DNA of 64,000 nucleotides from Hondaea fermentalgiana (taxonomy: Eukaryota > Sar > Bigyra > Thraustochytrida > Thraustochytriidae): positions 290,130 through 354,129 of the forward strand of contig NPFB01000022.1 in assembly GCA_014084085.1 (NCBI GenBank), written 5' to 3'. Below are positions 37,610 through 46,239 of this stretch, piece by piece. Position 1 is the first letter of the stretch; each line of letters begins with the position of its first letter. The notes beneath the pieces were generated by a model. It worked only from the letters and a program-made list of their open reading frames with translations, did no database searches and was not told the origin of the DNA. Both the position numbers and the translations under genes were made by a program.

Positions 37610-38700
37610 CTTGTTCTCCTCTTCGCGAGCCCAATCACCCCGCGTCCGTCCTCCTGCGTCTTTCTCCCCCCAACGCGAGCCTTTCTTCGTCTCCACAAGC
37701 GAGCGTCCAAGCCCAACCAGCCAGCCAGCTAGCTGCGTTCGCCTCTGCTTCGCTTTCCTCGGTCTCTGCTCGGAGGCTGGTTCGCGTTTCGGTTCTGCCG
37801 CGTCCGTGCGGCGCGCTCTCCCCTCCCTCGCTCTCCCTGCCGCGTGTTCACGATCCGCCAAATCGTGACACGCCCTGTGTCACGATTATCATTGTCTCTT
37901 CCCTTCCAGCGCCGCGTCCTGGCGCCGGCGAACCGGCCAGCCCTCGACGCGACTTCGTCTCCTCCTCCTCGGCGCCTTGGACGCCGCGTCGTCCGCGCCG
38001 ACGGCGAGGGTCTCGGGCGCGCCGAGGAGGGGGAGACGGCGTCGCGGCCGCAGCCAGAAGCCGAGGCGGCGGAAAGTTGTGCATGGTGTGCCGGAAAGTG
38101 CTTTGTTGCGGCTTCTAATCCTATAGCTTCTTGCACATGTCATGGTTGCTCGGCGGATCGCGCCTCCGCGAGCCGGCACGTGCTGCCGGCAGCGGCAGCG
38201 GAGAACGGGGAACGAGGTCGAGAGATCGCGCATGCCCCGGAACGAGGCTCGGCGTTTCTTACTGCTAAAGGCGGCACGCGCTGGAAAAAGGTGCATTTAA
38301 GGAGTAATGGCGAGGATCGCCGTAAGGGAGCTGCGGGGGCCGGGAACTGGTTCAAAGGCGCTTGGTTGGTTGGTTGGTCAGCGTCCTCTGCTGCCACGGT
38401 TCATAGACGGTGCAACGGTCTACAGGGAGCTCGAAGCATGTCGGGACAAGGTCCAGCGGCTACAGGGGAGAGAGCTCCAGGGAAGTTTGTCAGCGGAGTA
38501 TTATGTGCATGCAACATGTCGATCCTGCCTGAAAGAAAGCATCGACGCAGTCACCATGGTCAGTGTTCGAGAATGTCTGCCTGCGAGGGAACAGTTGTAG
38601 TAGAAGGAGACGCAGAAAAGTAACGCAAGGCTAACAAACAAACTGTGAGAAAAGGAAAAGAGAATTGATCAAAGATGCAACAAGAGAAGAATCAAGATAA
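37610..38700. other. Intergenic region
   Basis: This is the upstream side of the Ser-rich gene and the 3' flank of the MFS gene. Plus- and minus-strand frames here are Arg/Ala/Ser-rich. A short TTGG array occurs at 38361-38378. I see no supported gene. Confidence 0.5.
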
Positions 38701-40638
38701 TCACGAGGAGATCGGGTTGACCGTGCCAACCGCATCCTTGGCCTCAACGATAACGCTGCCGTGCTTATTCTCCCAGCGACTGACCCAGAGCGCGAGAAGC
38801 GAGAGAAAGAGGGCAAAGGCGCCCAACAACACAAAGGGTGCCTGCGGAATCCAGTCGTCAAAGAGGATACCACCAGCGTACGTGATGAAAATGATACCAA
38901 GCGAGCCAACAAAGGAGTACATGCCTGCAATGGCGCCGCGCTGGTGCGGGTGGAAACTCATCTGGCGGGCCACAGCAACTTGAGCAACCACAACGAGACC
39001 AATCTCGCCAATACCCCAGGCAAAGGCAATACCATAGGTGCTCGTCGCCGCTGGCTCGGAAATAACCAGCGTCAGGAGGTACGCGCAGCCCGCAAAGGCA
39101 CCCGCAAAGCTCAGCGCGTTGTAAATGTTCTTGAAGTGACCCGCGTAGTAGCCGATCCAGATGGCCACAATGAGTCCAGCGGCCTGCGCAGTGCCAGTGA
39201 CTCGAGAGGCACGCGTGTACGCTCCCGGGCACTCCTGTTTGCTGAGATTTTCGAGGAGCTCGCCACACACAGACGAATCCCCGGAGTCCGATGCGACGCA
39301 AAGGCCATCCTCCTGATACACGAGCGCAATCCACAGCGGAAGGTAGGTGGTCACGACAACGGTGGCCCCACGCGCGGCAAATCCGGACACGTAGCTGACC
39401 AAAAGACGAGGATCCTTCTTTGAAGTGTGGTAAAGTTCGACAAGACGCGCCATCATCGGACGCGTGTCTTCGAGCTCTTCGACCTCCTCCGAGTTTTCAG
39501 CTTGAACGATGGGGCGGTTGTCCACGGCGACCCAAGTCGCAACGAGCATGGTTAGCGGGACGATGAGGAAAATATAGTAGGCTGCCTCGAGGCATGTAGC
39601 CGTCGCTACGGGACCCATGAAGACAAAGACGCCAAAGAGCGCACCCGAGCCGGACGCAACGCCAATCAGGCCCGTGCCGAGACCCAACGAGGAGCGCTTG
39701 ACAACATCAGAGAGAATGACGGTCATGGAGCACGTGAGCGCCGAGGAGCCAATTGCGAAAATAATGCGCGCGCACAAGAGACCTGGATAGACTGAACCGC
39801 CGTTTGGAAAGAGGATCACTGAGAGAATGACGAGTGAAAGTCCTCCTGTGAGCATGGCGCGGCGTCCCAGACGGTCGGCGACGAAACCCCAGGCAAGCAC
39901 GGCGATCATGGAAAAGATTTCGTCCACGACGCCAAGCGTGCCAGTGACGGTGCCAAAGTCATCGGAATCGACGCCATAGAGATCAGCGAGAAGAAAAGCT
40001 TGCATGCCGTTAATGAAGGCAAGCGTCATGATGGAGATGAAGCACAGGTACATGAGGGCAACAAAGTGCTTGAACGTCTTGCCAGGCTGCAGCTCGACCG
40101 CCTTGCTGGGGTAAATGTTCAGACCACGGTTGTGGCGCCAACGCAACCAGCAGCCGCACATGCAGGCAATGAGAACGATGATGCCCAGGAAAACGAGGCC
40201 AATGAAGAGAGCGAGGTTGTTGAGGATCCAGTTGCTCGAGCCTGCGGTGGTAAACGCGAGGGGCAGCTGCGTGCATGTTTGGTCGGACTCCGGGACAACG
40301 GCTTCCATGATATCTGGGTTGTACCAGTTGCAAGGACCCGTTGTGGGGTCGGGCACTTGAAGTGCATCCGGGTACTCGAGGTAGGTGGTGTTATCGCAGA
40401 GGTAGACATTTTGTGTGCCCGAGGCTGCCGTGCGAAGGCGATCCAAAATATCGTTGACAACGTTTCCGTCCTCGTCAAGCTCGGCGCAACCCAGCGCTTG
40501 GCAGACCTTGTAGCTGTATCCAAAGAGACTCGTGTACGAGTTCTGTCCGTAGGCAATCAGACAGTAGGTATCACAATTCGTTTCGATGAGATAGCCATGA
40601 GCCGCCTGCGTGGTGGCGTCCACGCAGGTGAAAGTCAT
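38701..40638 (-). CDS. Major facilitator superfamily transporter with Cys-rich N-terminal extension
   Basis: A 645-residue protein from the ATG complementary to 40636-40638. Residues 1-135 are soluble with eight cysteines (5, 22, 26, 46, 51, 81, 103, 122) and an NTT sequon, which suggests a luminal or extracellular domain. An extra membrane span follows at about 138-163. The MFS core of about twelve spans starts near 190 and has the motif A loop 'GFVADRLGRRAML' and a long central loop with acidic residues ('ENSEEVEELEDTRP'). A Cys-containing loop ('DGLCVASDSGDSSVCGELL') sits between later spans. The substrate cannot be inferred. No signal peptide precedes the Cys-rich part, so a short upstream exon could be missing. 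A 31-base G run lies 62 bases upstream. Confidence 0.8.
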   Translation of the reverse strand: MTFTCVDATTQAAHGYLIETNCDTYCLIAYGQNSYTSLFGYSYKVCQALGCAELDEDGNVVNDILDRLRTAASGTQNVYLCDNTTYLEYPDALQVPDPTTGPCNWYNPDIMEAVVPESDQTCTQLPLAFTTAGSSNWILNNLALFIGLVFLGIIVLIACMCGCWLRWRHNRGLNIYPSKAVELQPGKTFKHFVALMYLCFISIMTLAFINGMQAFLLADLYGVDSDDFGTVTGTLGVVDEIFSMIAVLAWGFVADRLGRRAMLTGGLSLVILSVILFPNGGSVYPGLLCARIIFAIGSSALTCSMTVILSDVVKRSSLGLGTGLIGVASGSGALFGVFVFMGPVATATCLEAAYYIFLIVPLTMLVATWVAVDNRPIVQAENSEEVEELEDTRPMMARLVELYHTSKKDPRLLVSYVSGFAARGATVVVTTYLPLWIALVYQEDGLCVASDSGDSSVCGELLENLSKQECPGAYTRASRVTGTAQAAGLIVAIWIGYYAGHFKNIYNALSFAGAFAGCAYLLTLVISEPAATSTYGIAFAWGIGEIGLVVVAQVAVARQMSFHPHQRGAIAGMYSFVGSLGIIFITYAGGILFDDWIPQAPFVLLGAFALFLSLLALWVSRWENKHGSVIVEAKDAVGTVNPISS

Positions 40639-40700
40639 CTTGGTGGGTGCCTGGGTTGATGGATGGGCTTATTGCAGCTCGCGCCTTTTCCCGAAGGCAA

Positions 40701-40731
<31 letters not shown>
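40701..40731. repeat. 31-base poly(G) run
   Basis: An uninterrupted run of 31 G residues (C on the sense strand of the MFS gene), 62 bases upstream of its start codon. Confidence 0.9.
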
Positions 40732-40734
<3 letters not shown>

Positions 40735-41357
40735 CTGTATTCTTGCGGCGATGCGTTTCGTGTTTGCTGGCAAGAAAAGCTTCGGATGTCTTGGCTGGAT
40801 CACGTTTTTCGACACTCTGTGGTAAGTTGGCAGATCTCTGCCGCGGAGCCGGTCGGAGTTAGCTGCAAAGGCAGAGTCAAAAGACTGGAAATGAATGAAT
40901 GAGGTCAGCTTCCGTTGTCCGCAGTCCGCAATCTCGAGCTTGTCGAGACCCGCACCTAAGTCGCCGCAGAGTCACCTCGGCGTGCACGTGCGCGCGCGCT
41001 TGCACGTGCTGCACGTCGCTTTCTGGTCGTTCTTGCGGGCCTTTGTGTCCGCGCCTCCAATAAAGTTGATCTCTCGAGCTGTGCAAGCCGTGCAGCAGCC
41101 TCGAGCAAGACGCTTCCGTGTCGGCGCGATTCAGCCCTGCAGCCTCGAGCCGCGCGCCAGCCGTGTCGTGTCCTGACTGGACTAGCTCCGTTTACTTCCG
41201 CTGCTGCCGCTGCCACCTTGCGTTTCTGTTTGTTTAGGTCCCGACGCGGGCCGTGCAACTGTGACACCGGAGTCCACGATCGCAATCGGTCACAATCGGA
41301 TCGAGACTGCTCTTTCTTGAAAGAGGTTCCGTGCTGGGTGCTCGCGCTCTCGCGCTG

Positions 41358-41378
41358 ATCGATCGATCGATCGATCAT
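41358..41378. repeat. (GATC)n array
   Basis: Five GATC units in tandem. The array is both a microsatellite and a perfect palindrome. Confidence 0.9.
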
Positions 41379-43215
41379 TTGTTCTCATCGCTGTCGGCGC
41401 CGCAGTCGTCGTCTCCCGAGCGCAAGCCGCTGGCGCAAGCCGCCGCAGCCGCCAAGAAGTCCGACTCCGGCTGCTCGAGCGCGAGGAGCACGACGACCGA
41501 CCATTTCCTTGAGCAAAACCATCGACGACGATCACGACGACGCCGATGATACCGATGACGATGACTCCGACCGCAGCCGCGCTCTGCTGCTGGCACGGCG
41601 GAACGGACGGAGCTTGGACAGAGGAAAAGGTGCTCGCGCGGGCGTCTTGAGACGCGGCGCTCCGTCTTCGCTCCCCTGAATTCCCTCCCCTGCAATCCCA
41701 AGCCGCCCGAAAAAGGCTCTGCCAGCACCTGCCCACAGTCAGCCCCCAGCCCGGCCCCGACCGCCCCGCACCTGCACGTGCATGCACGGGCGGCCACGCG
41801 GCTGGGAAGCCTGCAGCCGCGCTTGGGTAGTCACTGTGGGCGGCGGGGTGGCGGCGGCTACTGGGCAAAGGGGTGGCCGTGCACCGCGGGTCCCCCCACA
41901 CCGTGAGAGTCTTCGCTGCCGAGAGCGTGCCGGCGCGCGCCTGCGGGACCACGGCGCCGCGGCCGCACGAAGGGCGCACACCGTTTGCTTGTTTTGTGTG
42001 TTTGATTTGTTATGTCGTCTTCTTTCCGTAGATTCATCGGGCTCAAAGGTTGCACGTGCTGCGCCAGGACCGTCAAGGCTTGGCCGTAGCCGCGCTCGCC
42101 AGCGCCACGCGCTGTCGTCTCCGCTCCAGCCTCCGATCACGCTCACTCCGAGCCGTGGCGGCTGCATCCAGGACAGAAGCTACAAGCTGCAGCTGCTGCG
42201 CGGCGGAAAGCGTCTCTGTCGTGAAGAATCGATTCGTCGCTGTGAGGCGATGGACCACCGGGAATCCGAGACCTCACCACCTCAAATTTTACCTTCACAG
42301 GTCGCTCGATCTCATGATGATGCTGCGTCAGCATGATTTCTCGGAGACGACAATGCCGCCGCCACCGCCGTTGCTCTCGCAGCGCGAGCTTGCGGCGACG
42401 AGAAGGTCGACCGCCGAAGAACTCACCCAAGGCCCGCGCCGCAGCTGGGTGTAATGGGCGGGTGGGAATGGATTTCAACAAAGTCAGGCTCCCCTCGCGA
42501 TGTGTGTGCGCACAAGCTCTTACCTGCGCGAAGGGCTGCGACGAGGGTCCATTCACGCGAGCCCGACGTCGGTAGAGCTCAAGCGACAAGCTCCTCAACT
42601 TCATCATCAACATCATCATCATCGCCAATGATCTGCTCTTGGAGCCCAAGGAGCTGCTTGAGCCCGCGACCGGGATGCCAAGCTACTGCCGCTGCTACAG
42701 CTGCTTTATCTTCGAAAGAGCTCCTCACGACCTCAGCGCGTCTCGAGTCCGCTGGCGAAATGAATTGAAATGAAACGAAATGGTTGGCCCCGGCGCCGCG
42801 AGCGAGTTGGCCGATGGCAACGCGGTCGCGGTCGCGGCTCGGCCCTCGCACCGCAGGCTGCTGCGCGTACGCGTCCCGAGACGTGGCGACGCCGACGTGC
42901 GCAGGTTGTCCAAGCGCACCACTGCCACAGGCAGACTGCCTAGGTAGAATGTGGCGAGAGGGACCACAGAGACCGCAGCGCAGACCGTGAACGGCGCTTC
43001 CAAATCCACGCAGCGCGTGCCGCTGGCCTCGAACGCGCTGAGCCGCTTCCGAGCTCCGGAGGCGGCGCGGCACAAGCGCAGATTGGCCTCTCTGTGCGAT
43101 GGTCTAGCAGGTAAGCAAATCCCAAACGCGACAAGGTGATCTAGACTATCCACAAGAGAACACAAGAACAAGAACAAGAACAAGAAGAAGCACGACGACC
43201 TTGGCGTGAGTGGAG

Positions 43216-43881
43216 ATGATGGCTCGACTTGCATTTGCGGCTGTCCTCGCCGTGGCAGGCGGATGCGGCATGGTGAACGCTCAAGATGGCTCTGCCGGTG
43301 ATGCGTGCTACAGTCTTACTACACATCAAGTCACTTGTGGCGTCTCAGAGGCCACGTGTCTTGCAAGCAACACGGATGGCGAGACCCCGATTGCTTATTG
43401 GTACGAAGAGGGCTCCACCCTCAATGACTGCTGCTTGTGCTGCGAAGGCTGTGATGAAAGCGCTGAACCCGACGACGGCTCGTGCGACCTGTACAAGGAT
43501 AACCGGATCAACGGCGAATGCGAGGTTGGCCCTGGCGAGAGTGCTGGCTCCTGCTACGACTCGACCACGCATGAGGTGTACTGCGCGGTCGACGAGGCAA
43601 CTTGCCTTTCTGGAAATACCGACACCGAGTACCGCTTTGGCTGGTACGAGCCGGGCTTTGTCTCATCTTCGCCCTTTGGTGACGGCGCGGGATGCTGCCA
43701 CTGCTGTGGCGGCTGCAACCACACTGATGAGACTGGCACCAACTGCACCGACGCGTACTACACTGACGGCGAGTGCGGACACGTGGGCGGTACATCGTCT
43801 GATCTTTTCAACAGCCCCGCCACGCGTGCGGTCATGAGCATCGTTCTCATGATTGTCGCCACGGTCATGCTCTCTCTTTGA
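43216..43881 (+). CDS. Secreted/GPI-type Cys-rich protein with two CCxCCxGC repeats
   Basis: A 221-residue protein from tandem ATGs at 43216 and 43219. A signal peptide is clear ('LAFAAVLAVAGGCGMVNA'). The mature part is two copies of a repeat of about 75 residues. Shared positions include C-Y-x-x-T-T-H-x-V-x-C-x-V-x-E-A-T-C-L-x-x-N-T-D, a W-Y-E, the cluster C-C-x-C-C-x-G-C, and a closing G-E-C. About ten Cys per repeat imply a disulfide-rich fold. The C-terminus is 'MSIVLMIVATVMLSL' after a small-residue stretch, the shape of a GPI-anchor signal. NHT and NCT sequons are present. I know no named family with this repeat. It is the first of three surface-protein genes in a row. Confidence 0.75.
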   Translation: MMARLAFAAVLAVAGGCGMVNAQDGSAGDACYSLTTHQVTCGVSEATCLASNTDGETPIAYWYEEGSTLNDCCLCCEGCDESAEPDDGSCDLYKDNRINGECEVGPGESAGSCYDSTTHEVYCAVDEATCLSGNTDTEYRFGWYEPGFVSSSPFGDGAGCCHCCGGCNHTDETGTNCTDAYYTDGECGHVGGTSSDLFNSPATRAVMSIVLMIVATVMLSL

Positions 43882-44408
43882 TGAATTCGTTATCACATTT
43901 TGTTTGTACTGTTGTTCAATCTAAGCCTGATCACATTGGCAAGAAGGTTGCTCTCCACCTTGGTCGGGTTTTCATTTTATGTTTGGTTTTTGTTGCATTT
44001 ACATTAGAATTCATGAACAGGTCGCTTTCACGCATGAAGCTTGCCTGTGGCTGGCGGCGACATGACATGCTCCACGACGTACTCTTGACCGCTTCTTGAC
44101 CAAACGGGTCTTTCCGCAGACTCTTGAGCGAGTAGCTTACATGCGCAGGAAGCAAATGAGCGAGAAGGATTGCTTTCTCGAACGAGGGCCTGACGAAAGT
44201 CCGAAGAAGTCCACTGCTAGATTCAGTCAAAGATCTATCTGCGAAAAGAAGAAAATTATAGGCTTGCGTTGTTCGCTGTCGTTCGCTGTCGTTCACCGTG
44301 TTCAACGGGAAATAGAAAAGGTATCGTTGGTCCAGAGAAGCATTGTTGAACTCGGCCAGTCCGTGTCTTGCTACTATTTCCTCACTCCGCGGTATTGCTT
44401 GCTCTATC

Positions 44409-44780
44409 ATGGCCAACGAGCAACAGAAGCCAATCTTTAAAGGCACGGCAAGCATCGTTGAACTCGGTAAGTCCAGGAAAGCTGTTTTCTGCTTTCTTTC
44501 TCACTTTTACCACCCTGTGTTCGCCGACGCTTTGTCCGCGGCTTTGCAAGGAACGATGTGGTCTTTTGTCCACCCAAGTGCGACAGGCTTCTTTGATTTT
44601 CCTGCCATGGTGAACGAATACCACGCTTTGCGGATTTTATTTCACGAAGAACTGCTGTCGAAAGTGAGTACGTTGCGGTTGGCGGCACGCCTTGTACTCA
44701 TCAGTAACCCAATTTTGCTTTGCCCAATTCATCCTCTCAAGCGCTATCTGGCTGCCGATGACCAGTGCTCGCCCGAATGA
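44409..44780 (+). CDS. Possible small three-exon gene (uncertain)
   Basis: The ATG at 44409 opens a frame that stays open to the TGA at 44778-44780. It contains two GT-AG segments with good signals: a donor 'cggtaagtcc' at 44467 with acceptors ending 44550 ('ctttgcaag') or 44586 ('gcgacag'), and a donor 'aaagtgagt' at 44664 with an acceptor ending 44741 ('catcctctcaag'). The segments are 84 or 120 and 78 bases, all multiples of three, so spliced and unspliced forms share frame. The spliced product would be 69 or 57 residues, containing 'FFDFPAMVNEYHALRILF' and 'HEELLSK'. I recognise no family. An alternative acceptor at 44810 would lead elsewhere. Confidence 0.3.
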   Translation: MANEQQKPIFKGTASIVELGKSRKAVFCFLSHFYHPVFADALSAALQGTMWSFVHPSATGFFDFPAMVNEYHALRILFHEELLSKVSTLRLAARLVLISNPILLCPIHPLKRYLAADDQCSPE

Positions 44781-45014
44781 TCCGCTCGACTCCCGAGCCT
44801 TTCTCCTCAGAGAAGACGGCTGCGCAATCTCGTTCGTTCCCTACCGGTGTGCACGTGGGAGGAGGGCACAAAGGCTGGCATGGTCCGCAAGGCTTCGCGT
44901 GCCACTGGCTTTTTCGCAGACAGGTGCATCAACCAAGTGTATACGCAGCGCAGCCTAGCAACGGCAAACACAACACACTCTCTGCTGTTGCCGCCACCGC
45001 CTCTCCTGCTGCTC

Positions 45015-45017
<3 letters not shown>

Positions 45018-45049
<32 letters not shown>
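45018..45049. repeat. (CTG)n trinucleotide array
   Basis: About ten CTG units in noncoding DNA, preceded by a CTCCTG-type imperfect stretch. Confidence 0.95.
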
Positions 45050-45051
<2 letters not shown>

Positions 45052-45617
45052 CTCATGACCAGACCGGTTGCCAAGCGGTCGTCATCGCCTTGATCGATCT
45101 CTATCATGCGTCTGCTCGTTGGCCGGGTGCACGGGCAGCGATGATGCGGCCTTTCGGCAGCCAGCCGTAAAAGGTAGGAGGAGGTGGTCTGAAGTGCAGA
45201 CCAGCCTGCAGAGGCGGCTGTGCAGTGCTGCAGCTGTAGCACTGGCAGCTGCAGGCTGCAGAGCTTGTCGCGTGAGAAAGGAATAGACGCGATGGGTGCC
45301 CCTGGTGCAGCAAAGCTTGTGTTTGCGTTTTCCGCGCGCCTCTATACTTCCTCTAGACTTTTCGGAGGTCCGGGTCCGCTCGCGATGACCCTGGAAAGTG
45401 TCTCAAGAGAGGCTGCGCGACTCGAGCGTTTTGTTTGATGACGGCGCTCGAGTCCACCCGCCCATTCCCTGAGACACGGATTGGAAGACACCGGGACCGA
45501 CATTGCATATAAACTGAGTGGGCCGCCGTCGACCTGCTGCTGCCCTTCTCTCTCCCAGGGCTCGCTAGCTTCGACTGCTTGAGAATTCACAGCCAGCTGG
45601 CCGCCAACAATGTAAAG

Positions 45618-45631
45618 TAGGCCTAGGCCTA
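45618..45631. repeat. Double TAGGCCTA palindrome
   Basis: The sequence TAGGCCTAGGCCTA contains two overlapping copies of the octamer palindrome that recurs through the spacers of this window. It lies 609 bases upstream of the adhesin-like start. Confidence 0.9.
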
Positions 45632-46239
45632 AGCTACTTCGAGCTTCCCTACGCGCGAGGGCCGGGCCGCAAGCGGTAGGTAGAAGTAGAAGTAGTTGTA
45701 GTGGCCAGGATATCCAGTTTAGGCAAGCATGTCTGTCGCAGATCCAAAAATACGGAGCGCACACTCGCATGTTCCTCCTCTCGGACAAACTCAGCTTACC
45801 TTGCATGGGGGCATACAAAAATTTTAAGCCGTGGCACGTGCATGGCTGTACCTTAATACTGAGGTGTGTTTCCAGAGGAAGGCGAAAAATGACTCATAGA
45901 GTCACAGATTAGACCCATGTGTGCAGTCGCGGAATAATTCGGAACATTGTTGAGTGTGCACACGCGCGCGCCGACGTATCGGGCCGATTTGCATAAGGCG
46001 AGAAGGAGAGAGAGGCGAAGAAGGAGAGAAGGGCGGCAGAAGGCGGCAGCAAAGCCGCAAAGCGTGCACGCGCCCGCGTCGCACGCCCTCGACAGACGGT
46101 ACGCGCGAGCGAGGGAGCGGAGACGCTCGCTCGCGTCGCACGCCCGCCGAGCGGTTGGTCGGAGTGCGCGGCAGAGCGTGTTCGTGCGCGAGAGCGCGAA
46201 CAGAAGCGGAAGAGGAGCGTCTGCACGAGCGGAGAGAAG

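Larger units (their letters stand above)
40639..43215. other. Long divergent spacer (2.6 kb)
   Basis: This spacer lies between the MFS start (-) and the Cys-rich protein start (+). It holds the G31 run, a GATC array at 41358-41378, GC-rich DNA with low-complexity frames on both strands, a small CAT/ATC-rich stretch near 42598-42624, and a good splice-donor-like 'gcaggtaagc' at 43107-43116 that could mark a leader intron of the next gene. I see no coding frame I can support. Confidence 0.5.
43882..46239. other. Intergenic region with a possible small spliced gene
   Basis: This region contains the candidate gene at 44409-44780, a CTG array, two overlapping TAGGCCTA palindromes (45618-45631), and the Arg-rich GC-rich leader of the adhesin gene from about 46000. 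Other frames are unconvincing. Confidence 0.5.

Noticed and set aside
37844..38623. 259-codon plus-strand frame
   Set aside because: No domain, Arg/Ala-rich composition and several overlapping alternative frames; it looks like GC-rich spacer.
41290..42454. Overlapping frames on both strands in the 2.6-kb spacer
   Set aside because: All are Arg/Ser/Ala-rich with no consistent start and no motif. Mutual overlap on both strands is typical of GC-rich noncoding DNA.
45292..45438. Short plus-strand frame starting 'MGAPGAAKLVFAFSARLY'
   Set aside because: Only 48 residues, no motif, no splice or promoter context that supports it.
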